From NCBI GenBank assembly GCA_023212725.1, contig JALBYF010000032.1:62001-126000 (forward strand): a stretch of DNA of 64,000 nucleotides, in the 5' to 3' direction. The translations under genes were made by a program, and so were the position numbers. Every line of letters begins with the position of its first letter. Position 1 is the stretch's first letter. Positions 20,507 to 30,198 of the stretch are shown here, piece after piece. Source of the stretch: Tranzscheliella williamsii. Its lineage: Eukaryota; Basidiomycota; Ustilaginomycetes; Ustilaginales; Ustilaginaceae. Under the pieces are notes generated by a model. It saw only the letters and a list, made by a program, of their open reading frames with translations, had not been told where the DNA came from and made no database searches.

Positions 20507-21315
20507 TCAGTGGCCGCGCCCGCGATTGGGGGCTCCGCGGGCGGAGCCCCTGCCGCCGCGATCAGGGCCGCCGCCTCGGCCACCGCGCGCAGACTGGCCG
20601 CCCCTGCCGCCGCGCCCGGCACCAGCGCCTGCCGCGCCGGGCCCCTGATGTTGTCGCTGCTTTCGCGCCTGCTCTTCCACCTCCTTGACGCGGTCGATCA
20701 CCGAGTCAGCTACCCTGCAGTACTTGATCTATAAACATAGACGCCACGACAGAGCCGCTACTGTCAGCAGATTGCCCACGGCGGCTAGATAGCGCCAACG
20801 GCCGCCCGTCAGACCGTGACTGCGCGTCAATACGAAACACTCACCGTGCTGCCGCGGATATAGCATTCCTTCTGCTTCCAGAACTGTTCGCCACTCTGAT
20901 GTTCGAAACGCGTCGTCATAGCCGCGGCAGATGGGTCAGCTATGGCTCGCATACGCAGCACAAGCCGGAGGTGCGCAACTTACAGCGCTGGTTTCGTACA
21001 CTTCGCGCAAGGTGAGGTTCATGAAGTTGTCGCAGGCGACCAGGTGTCCGTTGAACGCCGAGCCATTCTTGAGCTCCACAAGCTGAAAGTGGGAGTACGT
21101 CGGCAGCGTCCTGGCGTCAGCAAAGCGCACACCGGCCACCGAAGCGCGCAGGATCCGTCAGGGCGAGCCACTTACCATAGGCTTGTTCTGCGCCGCGTTA
21201 AGAAGCGATAATGGAAGCTGCGGTCCGGACGAGCGTAGTATACGAGTACGAACGTAGATGAGTATCTGCCCGCGTGAGACGAGGGCGCTAGTGGTCAAGA
21301 ACCGGTGCCTACCAT
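20507..21315 (-). CDS. LSM4: LSm4, U6 snRNA / mRNA decay Sm-like protein
   Basis: LSm4 is part of the LSm2-8 ring that binds the U6 snRNA 3' end and of the LSm1-7 ring in mRNA decapping. I read five exons: 21315-21313, 21217-21176, 21082-20984, 20895-20845 and 20728-20507, with introns of 95, 93, 88 and 116 bp; 138 residues. The first coding exon is just the ATG, followed directly by GTAGGC. The second begins [14 protein letters not shown], giving the canonical MLPLSLL start. Sm1 ([20 protein letters not shown]) and Sm2 ([14 protein letters not shown]) are intact. The C-terminus is an RGG/Gly-Arg tail, as in animal LSm4. The intron density is unusual here. The gene is divergent from NAB2. Confidence 0.93.
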
Positions 21316-21761
21316 GCTGAGCTAGTTAATCCTAGGTGTGTAGACGATCAAACGGAACCTTGAGATGACGAAGTCGCCTAGTCGCACCGTAAAGCAGCTC
21401 TGACTGGGTGTACGGATGGCACCCTGCGATAGGAGACGAGTCGTTAGGTGATCAAGGTCCAATGCGGTGTCACGGGCAGATGATGTCGAGGCTGCGGTCG
21501 AAGAGATGCATCGTCTGCTACGATCGACACTTCGACAACGTCAGTCTATGTCTCCTGCATCGGGCTTCGATTTGAACCAGATCGCCGATGGAATTTTCAA
21601 TACTGGCTCAGTCGCAAGTCGTTCGACACTCTCACAACAGCTCCACACCCAAAATCCTTCCGTCGTCTTTCCACCTTTCTTTCTACTCTTCCTCGACTCA
21701 ACGACTACCCTGCCCGCGCCTTTACCTGCTTCTGGCCTTGAAGCGCAGTTCACTTCCCGCT
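21316..21761. other. Divergent LSM4-NAB2 upstream region
   Basis: This is a shared upstream region with a pyrimidine-rich leader before the NAB2-like start (CTTTCTTCTACTCTTCC). I see no gene or clear factor site. Confidence 0.4.
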
Positions 21762-23279
21762 ATGTCGGCCTTTCGCAATCTGGACGTCAAGTCCGACCAG
21801 GCCATCGGACTGCAGAGTTCCATCCAGGCAGAACTGGCCAACCGTGGCTACTCTTCCGAGGACGACTCGGTCATGGCCGAGTACATTGTGGTGATGCTCG
21901 CCAACCAGAAGACGCCCGAACAGATCGATGCCGAGCTTGTCGACCTGGTGGGCGCCGAGTTCGACACTTCGTTTACCAGCTGGCTTTGGCAGGAGACGGA
22001 TCGGTGGATCAACGGCGCGCCCGAGGATGTACAGCCCCCGGCACAGTCCGTAGACATGAGCCCGTCCACGTCGTATACCGTTGGTGGAAGTCAAAATGGA
22101 AGGAGCGCGTCACCGCAAGCTACGCAAAGCAGAGAGGGAAGAGCCCGCAGCAGGTCTCCGCCTCCATCCTATTTGTCGCACGACTTTGATCGTGCGTCCC
22201 GAGATTACAACTCAGCTCCACAGAGAGAAGAGCCGTTCAACCCGCGTGCTTTCTGGCAGCGAAGGGCGGAGGAAAAGCGCAGTCAGCCACAGCCAAGGGC
22301 GTCACGAGAGCTCTTCGATTCAGCCATGGCCAGGGCGACGGGCAGCAGGGCGGACCGGTGGACTCCATCCTCCGATTCGCGCAGGTACGGTCGCATTACA
22401 GGCAGAGACTCGGTCGAGGATGATGTTTCCAATAGTAGGCTGCCAAGGTCAGATAGGACTAGAGATTTTGGTTCGACTTCAGCTCCGTCTGTCAGCATCT
22501 TTGGACGGGCTGGCATTCCAGATCCCCGAGCGTCCGAATTCGTCCCGTCACAGTCAACCTTCTCTTCGCCACCAGCGACCACTTCTCAACAGAATGTTGC
22601 TGCCGCTGCATCCGGGTCCTCGATACTCTCGCGCATAGATCCGATGCTGCCCAGCAACGAATCCCTGCCACCGTCGGGCACAGAGGCGGCCGTTGAAATC
22701 ATTCCGGCTGACTTCCCGACTGCGCCCTCGGAGACGTCGCTGTGCCGATGGAACCTGCGGTGTACCAACCCCATGTGCCCGTATTCGCACGCGACCGCCG
22801 CCAATGCAGGACGGTCGGGCGACGAGGATGCGTTGGTGCTCAGCGAGGAGGCGTGTCGCTTCGGTGCCGGGTGCACGAACAAGGGGTGCACACGCAGCCA
22901 CGTGAGTCCGTCGATTGCGTTCCTGGACCGCAAGATAGCTTCGGCGGCGACGCATCTGCTCGACCGGCCGCTCTCGAACTCGCCTGCTGCGCGGCCGTGC
23001 AAGTTTGGCGCGAGCTGTACGCGGGCCGACTGCTTCTTTGCGCATCCGCCCGCGCGGAGTGTGCCCGCCGACCCCGCCGCGGCGCCCACCACCTGCCGCT
23101 TCGGCCTGCGCTGCACCCGCCCCGATTGCTACTTTGCCCACCCCCCCGGCCGTGCCCCGCCCCCCGCGCCAACACACACTTCCGACCGCCTCACCGTCTT
23201 TAACCCCGCCAACGCCAGCGACGCAGACGAGCAGATGGAACGCATCATCCCCGGCCAAGCCGCCGTTGCCGCCGAGTGA
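21762..23279 (+). CDS. NAB2: Nab2/ZC3H14-like poly(A)-RNA-binding protein
   Basis: This protein probably binds poly(A) tails in the nucleus and limits tail length during mRNA export. It is 505 residues from the ATG at 21762 (MSAFRNLDVKSDQAIGLQSS). The N-terminal 90 residues look like the helical PWI-like domain of Nab2. The middle is Arg/Ser/Pro-rich. The C-terminal third has four Cx5Cx4Cx3H fingers of Nab2 type: CRWNLRCTNPMCPYSH, CRFGAGCTNKGCTRSH, CKFGASCTRADCFFAH and CRFGLRCTRPDCYFAH. Yeast Nab2 has seven such fingers and ZC3H14 five, so this is a short set. In-frame codons run upstream of 21762, but no ATG is present there. Wobble is nearly all C after the last finger. Confidence 0.87.
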   Translation: MSAFRNLDVKSDQAIGLQSSIQAELANRGYSSEDDSVMAEYIVVMLANQKTPEQIDAELVDLVGAEFDTSFTSWLWQETDRWINGAPEDVQPPAQSVDMSPSTSYTVGGSQNGRSASPQATQSREGRARSRSPPPSYLSHDFDRASRDYNSAPQREEPFNPRAFWQRRAEEKRSQPQPRASRELFDSAMARATGSRADRWTPSSDSRRYGRITGRDSVEDDVSNSRLPRSDRTRDFGSTSAPSVSIFGRAGIPDPRASEFVPSQSTFSSPPATTSQQNVAAAASGSSILSRIDPMLPSNESLPPSGTEAAVEIIPADFPTAPSETSLCRWNLRCTNPMCPYSHATAANAGRSGDEDALVLSEEACRFGAGCTNKGCTRSHVSPSIAFLDRKIASAATHLLDRPLSNSPAARPCKFGASCTRADCFFAHPPARSVPADPAAAPTTCRFGLRCTRPDCYFAHPPGRAPPPAPTHTSDRLTVFNPANASDADEQMERIIPGQAAVAAE

Positions 23280-23514
23280 TCGGCTCCAACACCCTTCCCC
23301 CCATCAATCGAGATGCCAGCCAGAAGCCGCTCCGGCTGCGTCCTGATTGTTACTTTGTCCGTGACCGTTGGCCCGTGCCGTGCTGTGGTAGTGTGCGCAT
23401 TGATGCGAGTTGCAGTGGCGACGGATGAATGGAACGGGAGCGAGGCATATAGCTACAAAATACAATACAGAGGGGAGAAGAGGAAGCGGGAGACGGACGG
23501 CGCCGTGCGGGCGG

Positions 23515-24093
23515 TCATTCTACTTCGGCAGGCTCGGACATTTTGACGGCCTCGACGAAGGCCTTGTAGTCGAAGTTTTTGCCGGCCTTGTCCATGAAGG
23601 GGCCGGAGAGGAGGCGGTCGATCTCGGCGTCGGTCATCTTGTCGCCGACCTGGCTAAGCCAGAAGCGGAGCTCGTTGGCGTCAATCTTGCCGATGTCCTT
23701 TTCGTCGAAGCACTCGAACGCCTCGAGCAGGACGGTCTGGTCGTCGAGCTCGGCGAGATGTTCGCCAAACATCGTGAGGAACTGGGTGAAGTTGACGCCG
23801 TTGGCTGCCGCTGTCGAGGTGAAGTACGAGTTGAGCACCGCTGCGGACGACGCGACGCCGAGGTTGCCGAGCATGGCCGCGACGTCCTGCTTGGTGATCA
23901 GCCCGTCCGAGTCGGTGTCGATCATATTGAACGCCTCCTTGAAACCCTGGATCTGCTTGGGCGAGAAGGCGGTGTACAGCCCCGACGACGACTGGCGCGG
24001 GTGCGACGATCCCTTGCGTGCTTGGCCGCCCGAAGCCGCTGATCCCGCCCTCAGAAACGCCGCCGCCGACGACGTCGAAGATCCAGAAGCCAT
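23515..24093 (-). CDS. RLC1: Myosin II regulatory light chain (Rlc1-like)
   Basis: This is an EF-hand protein of 192 residues, close to fungal myosin regulatory light chains that bind the myosin II neck at the cytokinetic ring. The N-terminal extension is Ser/Ala-rich with basic patches (GGQARKGSSHPRQSSSG), a likely phosphorylation region. EF-hand 1 is canonical (DTDSDGLITKQD); the other hands are degenerate (for example FDEKDIGKIDANE), as in light chains rather than calmodulin. I start at the ATG at 24093 (MASGSSTSS). The frame is open further upstream only to a CTCGCCTAG acceptor-like site, so a 5' UTR intron is likely. It converges on NAB2 and diverges from the POM34-like gene. Confidence 0.85.
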   Translation of the reverse strand: MASGSSTSSAAAFLRAGSAASGGQARKGSSHPRQSSSGLYTAFSPKQIQGFKEAFNMIDTDSDGLITKQDVAAMLGNLGVASSAAVLNSYFTSTAAANGVNFTQFLTMFGEHLAELDDQTVLLEAFECFDEKDIGKIDANELRFWLSQVGDKMTDAEIDRLLSGPFMDKAGKNFDYKAFVEAVKMSEPAEVE

Positions 24094-24584
24094 GCTGCCG
24101 TTTGAAAACGCAACGCGCGGTACGGCGTGGCGGGAGTCGGGGCTGTCGGCCTTTTGCGCGGGCAAAGAGACTAGGCGAGGGAGTTAGAGGCACGCGTCAA
24201 GCAAGAGGACAAACGAGAGAGCAAACGATGGCGATGATGATAATGAAGCGCTCTGCGACGTCAGGGTGGGGCGACGGTGGGTGTCTACTTAAAGTGTTGC
24301 GTGTGTTACTACATATACACTGCACCGGGGACGGACGTTGCCGTGCGCTGTTAGGGGTTCTGCGCGCTACGTCACGTGTGAATTTCCACTCTAACAGAGT
24401 CTTTGCAAAAACCGACTTGGTGGAGGAGGCGATCTAACAGGGTGCAGTCACCGTCTCATCACGATGGCGGATACACATTTTCTTGACAGAGATGGATGCT
24501 GGCCACCCACATCCGTACCTCTTGCCGTAACACCATCAACGAGCGGTGCTGTGTCCAGGTCCAGCTGCTCGCTTCACAGGATCG
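24094..24584. other. Divergent RLC1 / POM34-like upstream region
   Basis: This is a shared upstream region with a perfect CACGTG (E-box) at 24373-24378 and a GACGTC at about 24257-24262. No gene is seen. Confidence 0.45.
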
Positions 24585-25850
24585 ATGCAGATGCAGCAGC
24601 CGTTTGAGACGCCGGTCCGGACGTCCGGTTTCACGCATGCTGAGACCCCTACCTCGTCCAAGTCTGTCCGCTTCCAATCCCAACCGCAGCCACACACCCT
24701 GCAATCTTACCACCAGCAGCAGCAGCCGCCCTCACAATCACAGCAGCAAGTGGCATCACAGCAACAGCAGCAGTCATCCGATACGTCTGGTAAGGCCGGT
24801 AGCAATTCCACACCCGGTTCTCTATCGGCGTCCCTGTCGTCACCGTCGCGGCTGGTCCAGCGCGCTGCTTCGTCAGCTCTTGCCTCGACACCCTCGTCCC
24901 TTTCGTCATCGGCGCGGCAAGCATTCACTCCGGCCCGTCCAGCAGCACAGCAGAGCAGCTCGGGTGCTGCGCTGACGCACTCCGATGCTGTGCTAACGCA
25001 GGCCTCCGGCATGGTGTCGTCCACAAGGCTCACCTGGAATCTGTCCGCCCTGTCCCTGCTCTGGATCACGCCCGCGCTGACGAGCAAGCCGCAGGACGTC
25101 TACTGGAGCTTTCTTGACTTCGTGCACGACGTTTTTGGCGGGAGTGTTGACGCGCACGTCGATGCACTGCTCGGGTGGGTGCTTTGGGCAGCCAGCATCG
25201 TCCTGCTGTTCAACATTGTCGAGGCGGTTGTGGTAGCGGGTCGGAGCCCGGCGCGGCAAGCTGTCGCCAGTGGGGCGCAGGGGGGTGCGGGGGCGGCTGG
25301 CGGCGTGCTGGGCTTCCAGTCGCCGCAGGCGGCCAAGTCGCTCCACTTTGTCGCTGCGAGCCGGCTGAAGGGTTCGCCGAAGACGCGCACGTCGAGTATT
25401 GGGCCGGGGTCGCCGATTTCGCGGTCGCCGTCGGGGGGTGCGGGTGCGCACAAGCAGCGCGTGGTGGAGCAGGACGCGGTGGACTACTCGCTCTTCTCGC
25501 CGGCGCTGCGGGGCGGCGCCTCGCCCGCGTATCCGGCCGCCCGCGTCGTGTCTGCCGGCACTGCCAGCCGGAGCGCGACACCGCCGGCAGGCAACGCCAG
25601 CCTCGGCGTGGGCAGCTCACCCCTCGCTGCATTCCGCGCGCGCCACTCCGCCTCTCCCTACCCCAACCGCTCCCCCAGCTTCTCCCGCTCACCCGCCCAC
25701 TCCACCCCCGCACCCACAGACACCTCCTACGACGAGTCGCTCGACCGCTCCGACCTGCTCGGCGACGAAAGCTTCGAGGTCGACCGCGCCCTCCGCAGCA
25801 TCCGCGACAGCCTGCCGCCCTCCACCCACCCGCCTGAGCTCAAGGCCTGA
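24585..25850 (+). CDS. Two-TM protein, possible nucleoporin POM34
   Basis: This 421-residue protein starts at the ATG at 24585 (MQMQQPFETP). The first 150 residues are Gln/Ser/Pro-rich. Two hydrophobic segments follow (LTWNLSALSLLWITPAL and HVDALLGWVLWAASIVLLFN), about 30 residues apart, then a long Ser/Gly/Pro-rich tail with RSPSFSRSP-like repeats and an acidic end. Fungal Pom34 (NPCC family) has two closely spaced helices with disordered flanks, and the motif style of the segments fits it. I cannot confirm homology by eye. It could also be another nuclear-envelope or ER two-TM protein. The last 200 coding bases are extremely C-rich. Confidence 0.5.
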   Translation: MQMQQPFETPVRTSGFTHAETPTSSKSVRFQSQPQPHTLQSYHQQQQPPSQSQQQVASQQQQQSSDTSGKAGSNSTPGSLSASLSSPSRLVQRAASSALASTPSSLSSSARQAFTPARPAAQQSSSGAALTHSDAVLTQASGMVSSTRLTWNLSALSLLWITPALTSKPQDVYWSFLDFVHDVFGGSVDAHVDALLGWVLWAASIVLLFNIVEAVVVAGRSPARQAVASGAQGGAGAAGGVLGFQSPQAAKSLHFVAASRLKGSPKTRTSSIGPGSPISRSPSGGAGAHKQRVVEQDAVDYSLFSPALRGGASPAYPAARVVSAGTASRSATPPAGNASLGVGSSPLAAFRARHSASPYPNRSPSFSRSPAHSTPAPTDTSYDESLDRSDLLGDESFEVDRALRSIRDSLPPSTHPPELKA

Positions 25851-26006
25851 TCTCTCCCTCCCCCTTCCCTCCTACTATCCGCGCCGTCCTCGGCTTGCCA
25901 TCCACTGCAACATGCTCGCAGACAGGCCCGCTCAGCGGCTGCCATTTCGTGCTGTGCTCGATTACGTTCTAGTAGTGTGCGTGGGAGGCGGGGTGGCGGG
26001 GCGGCG

Positions 26007-27526
26007 CTATGCGTCTTCGACATGCGCGTCGTCGTGGTCGAGGAGGCCGAAGCGGCGCTTGACCGCGCGCACCTCGGCGGCGTCGCCAGTGTTCTTGGTG
26101 AGGTCGTCCGAGATCTTGACGACGGGGCGCGCCTCGACCTGGTCGAGCTTGATCACAATGTTGAGCGGCTTGCTCTTGGCGCCGTCCGGCGGCGGCGCGC
26201 GCACGTCCGCCGCGCCGCTCGACCCCCCCGCCGCCACGGTTACAAAGTCGTTGGTCAGAAACGTCCCGATCCCGAAGCCGGCGCCGATCCCAATCTCGCG
26301 CGAGTACGCCGCCAGCGCAAGACACCGCTCCACATCGAGCCCTGCCGCACATCAATGCCGAGCCAAGCCGGTCAGCGCTTCAGTCAGCCAAGCTTGCACG
26401 TGCGCCGAGACAACTTACCATCCGAGTAGATGACGACCTTGGTCATCGGATCGACGCCAAGCGCAAGGTAGTGCTGCTTCGCTTTGTCGGCAAACTGCCT
26501 GCTGTCGCCCGAGTCCTGCCGAAGGCCCCTCCAGCGCTTGGCGATCTCGACGCCCTGGTCGGAGCTGAGCAGGTCCTGCCAGAAGACACGGGTGGAGAAG
26601 GTGTCGGTCAGGGCAATGGTGAGATCGTGCGTCGGGCTGTTGGGGACAAAGTCCGGCGGCGAGTAGACCGCATCCCACAGCTGGAGCGCCTTGAGGTTCG
26701 ATTGCGAGTATCCCTCGAGCGCAGCCACGGCCATGGTCCACTCGTGCGCGACAGTGCCGACCGGCGCCAGCCCGAAGAGGTGGGCAAAGTGGACGTTGGA
26801 AGTGCCAAGCAGCTTCCCGGCCGTCCCCGACGCGGTGCCGGACACCGAGGCGGACGCTGCAGCATCGCCCGCCACAAGCGCCTCGACGACGGTGCGGTGC
26901 GTGTCGTAAGACCGCCTACGCCGCGTCCCGAACTCGGAGTATCGAATCCCATTATCGGTAAGACGCTTGGCCTTGTCGTAAGCGAGAGTATACTGGCCCT
27001 GGAGGGTCCACTGAGTGTCAACGGTCCGGAAATAGGTTTCAGAGACGATGGCCATCAGCGGTACTTCGTAGAAGATGACTTCGGCCCATTTGCCCTGGAC
27101 GCGGAGGCTGAGGTCGCCCCACTCGCCCGACGCATCTGTGCCAACAAACTGCACGGTGACCTGGTGCTTTGGCTGGAAGCGGAAATTTTTCAGATAGTCG
27201 AGGTATTCAGGTCGCAAGTAGGGGCAAGTCTTCTGCAGCCAGCGGCGCTCATCAGCAGAAAGCTGCAGCTCGGCGAGTGCAGAGACCTGTTCCTGAATCT
27301 GTTGGACAGCTGAGCGCGAGAACTTCATGGTGGCCGAAGACCGGTTGGTGAATTTGTAGGCCACGCTGGTGGACGGGTAGTGTCGCAGCACTGCCTGCTG
27401 CATGGTCAGCTTGTACAGGTCGGTGTCAAGAAGGCTGCGAATCGGCCGCCGCGCTGCCGCTGAGCCGTCGATGTGGCTGGATGCCGTCGCTGAGGGCGGC
27501 AACGATGCCGACATATCTTCCCCCAT
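26007..27526 (-). CDS. NPT1: Nicotinate phosphoribosyltransferase
   Basis: This enzyme makes nicotinate mononucleotide from nicotinate and PRPP in the NAD salvage (Preiss-Handler) pathway. Exon 1 is 27526-26419, a 77-bp intron spans 26418-26342 (GTAAGT...GGCAG), and exon 2 is 26341-26007; 480 residues. Motifs include LLDTDLYKLTMQQAVLRHYP near the N-terminus, FGTRRRRSYDTH, the phosphorylatable-His region GTVAHEWTMAVAALEGY, and RQDSGDSRQFADKA. SDGLDVERCLALA spans the splice junction. Inserts rich in Ala/Ser (GDAAASASVSGTASG) make it about 50 residues longer than yeast Npt1. A second ATG four codons in could also serve as start. It converges on the POM34-like gene. Confidence 0.94.
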
Positions 27527-28524
27527 CTGGACGCTATTCCCTTCGATTGCGGCTTCGATGCGGTACGGCTGGTAGTGTCGTGGGGGAAGATCAAGACAAG
27601 ACGGGGGTCAGAGAAGAACCCGACCGATCAACAACTACTGTCATGGAGTCACAGTTGTTCGTGCTTTGTAACTCCAGCTCTGAGGAGTGAGTGCGAATGT
27701 GAGCGTCAGTGCGGGTGGAAGTGTAAGTGTGAGTGAAGGAGCAGACAGCGGTGGCCGCCGCGTATGTTAGGTCGAGACTGTGGCTCGTCTTCTGTTTCTT
27801 ATCTTGGGTTGCGGGGTCTCGACGTTGTTCTACTCTCTCTCGTGCGAATGGACACTCTGTTAATCAACGCAATCGATGCCCATTTCCAAGGGGAAAAGTA
27901 TCGCCGTGTGCTTCTATATGTACTGTACTGTACTGTACATACATAACCTACTTGTGTACTGTGCTGCCGTGCTGTATCGTGTGCTATGCATGACAGTAGT
28001 GTGAGTGTAGCGTGTGGTGATGTCCAGGATGGTCGTGTTAACAGCCGTTGTATCTTTAACAGTCATAGCCAAATAATGACCGAGATCCGAAACTGAATAG
28101 AAAGATAGTACGTGCCTTGAGAGGTTGGTTTACAAATGTGCCTTGCTTGGTAGAGCCTGCAGCACACGGATGTATCAATATTAGTGAGTCCAATATGGCA
28201 TCTCAGAGTATACTGTATTGCGGGCCACTGCAACGCAGCTCTGCCAAAGTCAGGTTTGGTTGAAGCCATCCGACCCGCATGCATGTCTTCCTCATACCAT
28301 CTGCCACTAACCACCGCCGCTCGCCACGTCTGCCGTTTCAGCCCGACAAGCACCACTCGCCGTTCCGTGTAGCCCTGCGTCGTACGCCTACCCTACGATC
28401 AGAACACACTGTGCTTCCAGCTTTGCATTCTGCAGCACGGGCACGTCCTGAGATGCCTTTCCTCTTGTAAGAGGACCAGCTGTTCTCATCTTCTTGTCTT
28501 CGCGCACAGTGCCGGTCTATCGCC
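27527..28524. other. Divergent NPT1 / GT90 upstream region
   Basis: This 1-kb region has no supported gene. A short pentamer repeat (TGTAC, four copies) lies at about 27919-27938. A five-codon upstream open frame (ATG CCT TTC CTC TTG TAA) begins at about 28453, shortly before the GT90 start. Confidence 0.45.
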
Positions 28525-29994
28525 ATGTCCGGCCTCTTCAGCAAGTACATGCGCGTGCCGACTAACACGCCGCTCCCCTCCAACGTCTCTGACACTCGCA
28601 CCGCTGTAAGCGGATTCGGCCGTGCCCGCACAAGGTGGGCCCTGATCGCAGCTGCCTTTGTCACCCTTCTCCTTTTCTTTGGCTTCGCCTCGTCAGACCC
28701 CGCCTCATCACGCTCGCTGAGGTCCAAGGCCGGCGAATATGCCGGCAAGTTCGGCCCTGAGCGCTGGGGGTGGTCCAAGCCGCCTCTCGCCGACACGCCG
28801 GCTTCACAAGTGGAAGGCCATGAGATGAACCGCTATATCAAAGGCTCCGGGCGGAAAGACCTCAACTACAACTCACCCTTCAATCCGGAGGATCTCACTC
28901 TCACTGAGGACGAGTGCGATGCCTTCTTCCCAGGGCTCTACAAGGAAATTGACCGCAGCGTGGATTACTACACCACCGGACATAAAAATTTGACTCTCCA
29001 GTATCTGAATCAAGTCTGCGATGACGGGATCTGGTCGCATGCCAGGGTTCTGGTTTACAACAACCGTCTCTACCTCAAATACTTTCAGCAATCTGCCTTT
29101 ACCAGAGTCAATGCCGCTTTGGCGCTCCTCTACCAGTCGATCATTACCAGTCGAGAAGCTCTGCCGAATGTCGAGTTCTGCATCTCTGCCAACGACTGGG
29201 GCTCTATGGGCAAGTTCTCGCTTGACCGTGCCAAGTATCTGGAAGACGTCTGGCTTATGCCCGACTACGGATTCTTCAGCTGGCCGGAGCCTGGCATTGG
29301 ATCCTACACGGAGCACCGCGAGAAGACGCTTGCCGTGGAGCGCGCTAACCCGTGGCCCAAGAAGATCAGCAAGCTCTTCTGGCGCGGCTCGATGGGCGTT
29401 GGCAAGGCGGACCGGGAGGGGCTGCTGGCCGCGGTCAAGGATCAGCCTTGGAACGACGTGCAGCCGCTGGACTGGGGGCGGAAGGACACGTTCATCAGCA
29501 TGGAGGACCACTGCAAGTGGAAGTACCATGCGTTCCCCGAGGGCATGACTTACTCGGGCCGGCTGCGCTATCTGCAAAACTGCAAGGTGGTGATTGTGAC
29601 GCACGAGCCGCGCTGGCTGCAGCATTGGACGCATCTGTACAATGCCGATCCGAGCTCGCCGGACCAGAACATTGTCTTTGTGCCCGAGTCGCATGGGCCG
29701 GGGGTGGAGGTGCACAATGACGAGGGCAAGACGCTGACCGATTCTACCTGGGTGCGCTTGCCCGAGGTGATGGAGGAGCTGGTGCGCGACGACGCGCGCG
29801 CCGAGCGGATCGCCGCCAACCACTGGGCCTTCTTCCGCGAACGCTACGTGAGCCCCGCCTCCGCCGCTTGCTACTGGCGCAAGGCCCTCCACGCCTACCA
29901 CTCCACCCAGCACTTCACCGTCAACTACACCGGCACAGAAACCAGCTACGAGAGCTTCCTCCTCCTCGGCAACAAGCTCAAGGGCCTTGCATAG
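28525..29994 (+). CDS. GT90 / CAP10-domain glycosyltransferase, type II membrane protein
   Basis: This 489-residue single-exon protein is a Golgi-type glycosyltransferase of family GT90, which includes cryptococcal Cap10/Cxt-like and animal POGLUT enzymes. A short cytoplasmic tail is followed by a signal anchor (ALIAAAFVTLLLFFGFA, about residues 39-56). The lumenal catalytic domain includes YNNRLYLKYF, LFWRGSMGVGKADREGLL and the GT90 core CKWKYHAFPEGMTYSGRLRY followed by NCKVVIVTHEP. An NKLKG-type C-terminus ends the protein. Xylosyl- or glucosyltransfer to cell-wall or capsule-like glycan is likely for the family; donor and acceptor cannot be read. Wobble changes from G to C at about 29830. 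Confidence 0.88.
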   Translation: MSGLFSKYMRVPTNTPLPSNVSDTRTAVSGFGRARTRWALIAAAFVTLLLFFGFASSDPASSRSLRSKAGEYAGKFGPERWGWSKPPLADTPASQVEGHEMNRYIKGSGRKDLNYNSPFNPEDLTLTEDECDAFFPGLYKEIDRSVDYYTTGHKNLTLQYLNQVCDDGIWSHARVLVYNNRLYLKYFQQSAFTRVNAALALLYQSIITSREALPNVEFCISANDWGSMGKFSLDRAKYLEDVWLMPDYGFFSWPEPGIGSYTEHREKTLAVERANPWPKKISKLFWRGSMGVGKADREGLLAAVKDQPWNDVQPLDWGRKDTFISMEDHCKWKYHAFPEGMTYSGRLRYLQNCKVVIVTHEPRWLQHWTHLYNADPSSPDQNIVFVPESHGPGVEVHNDEGKTLTDSTWVRLPEVMEELVRDDARAERIAANHWAFFRERYVSPASAACYWRKALHAYHSTQHFTVNYTGTETSYESFLLLGNKLKGLA

Positions 29995-30198
29995 CCCACC
30001 CCCACCCCTCCCACGCCCCCTTCGCGTCAGTACCGGTAGCATGCCCCCTCCACGCCCCCGCTCTGCGTGTCCAGCCTGTGCACCCGCGCGTCGCAACGGC
30101 CACAGACATCACACACGCGCATCCGAGGTCAGAGAATTGTAAGAACTGTGCACCAAGCCTTTATATACACATGGACAGGGAAGACGCCGGCAGACGGC

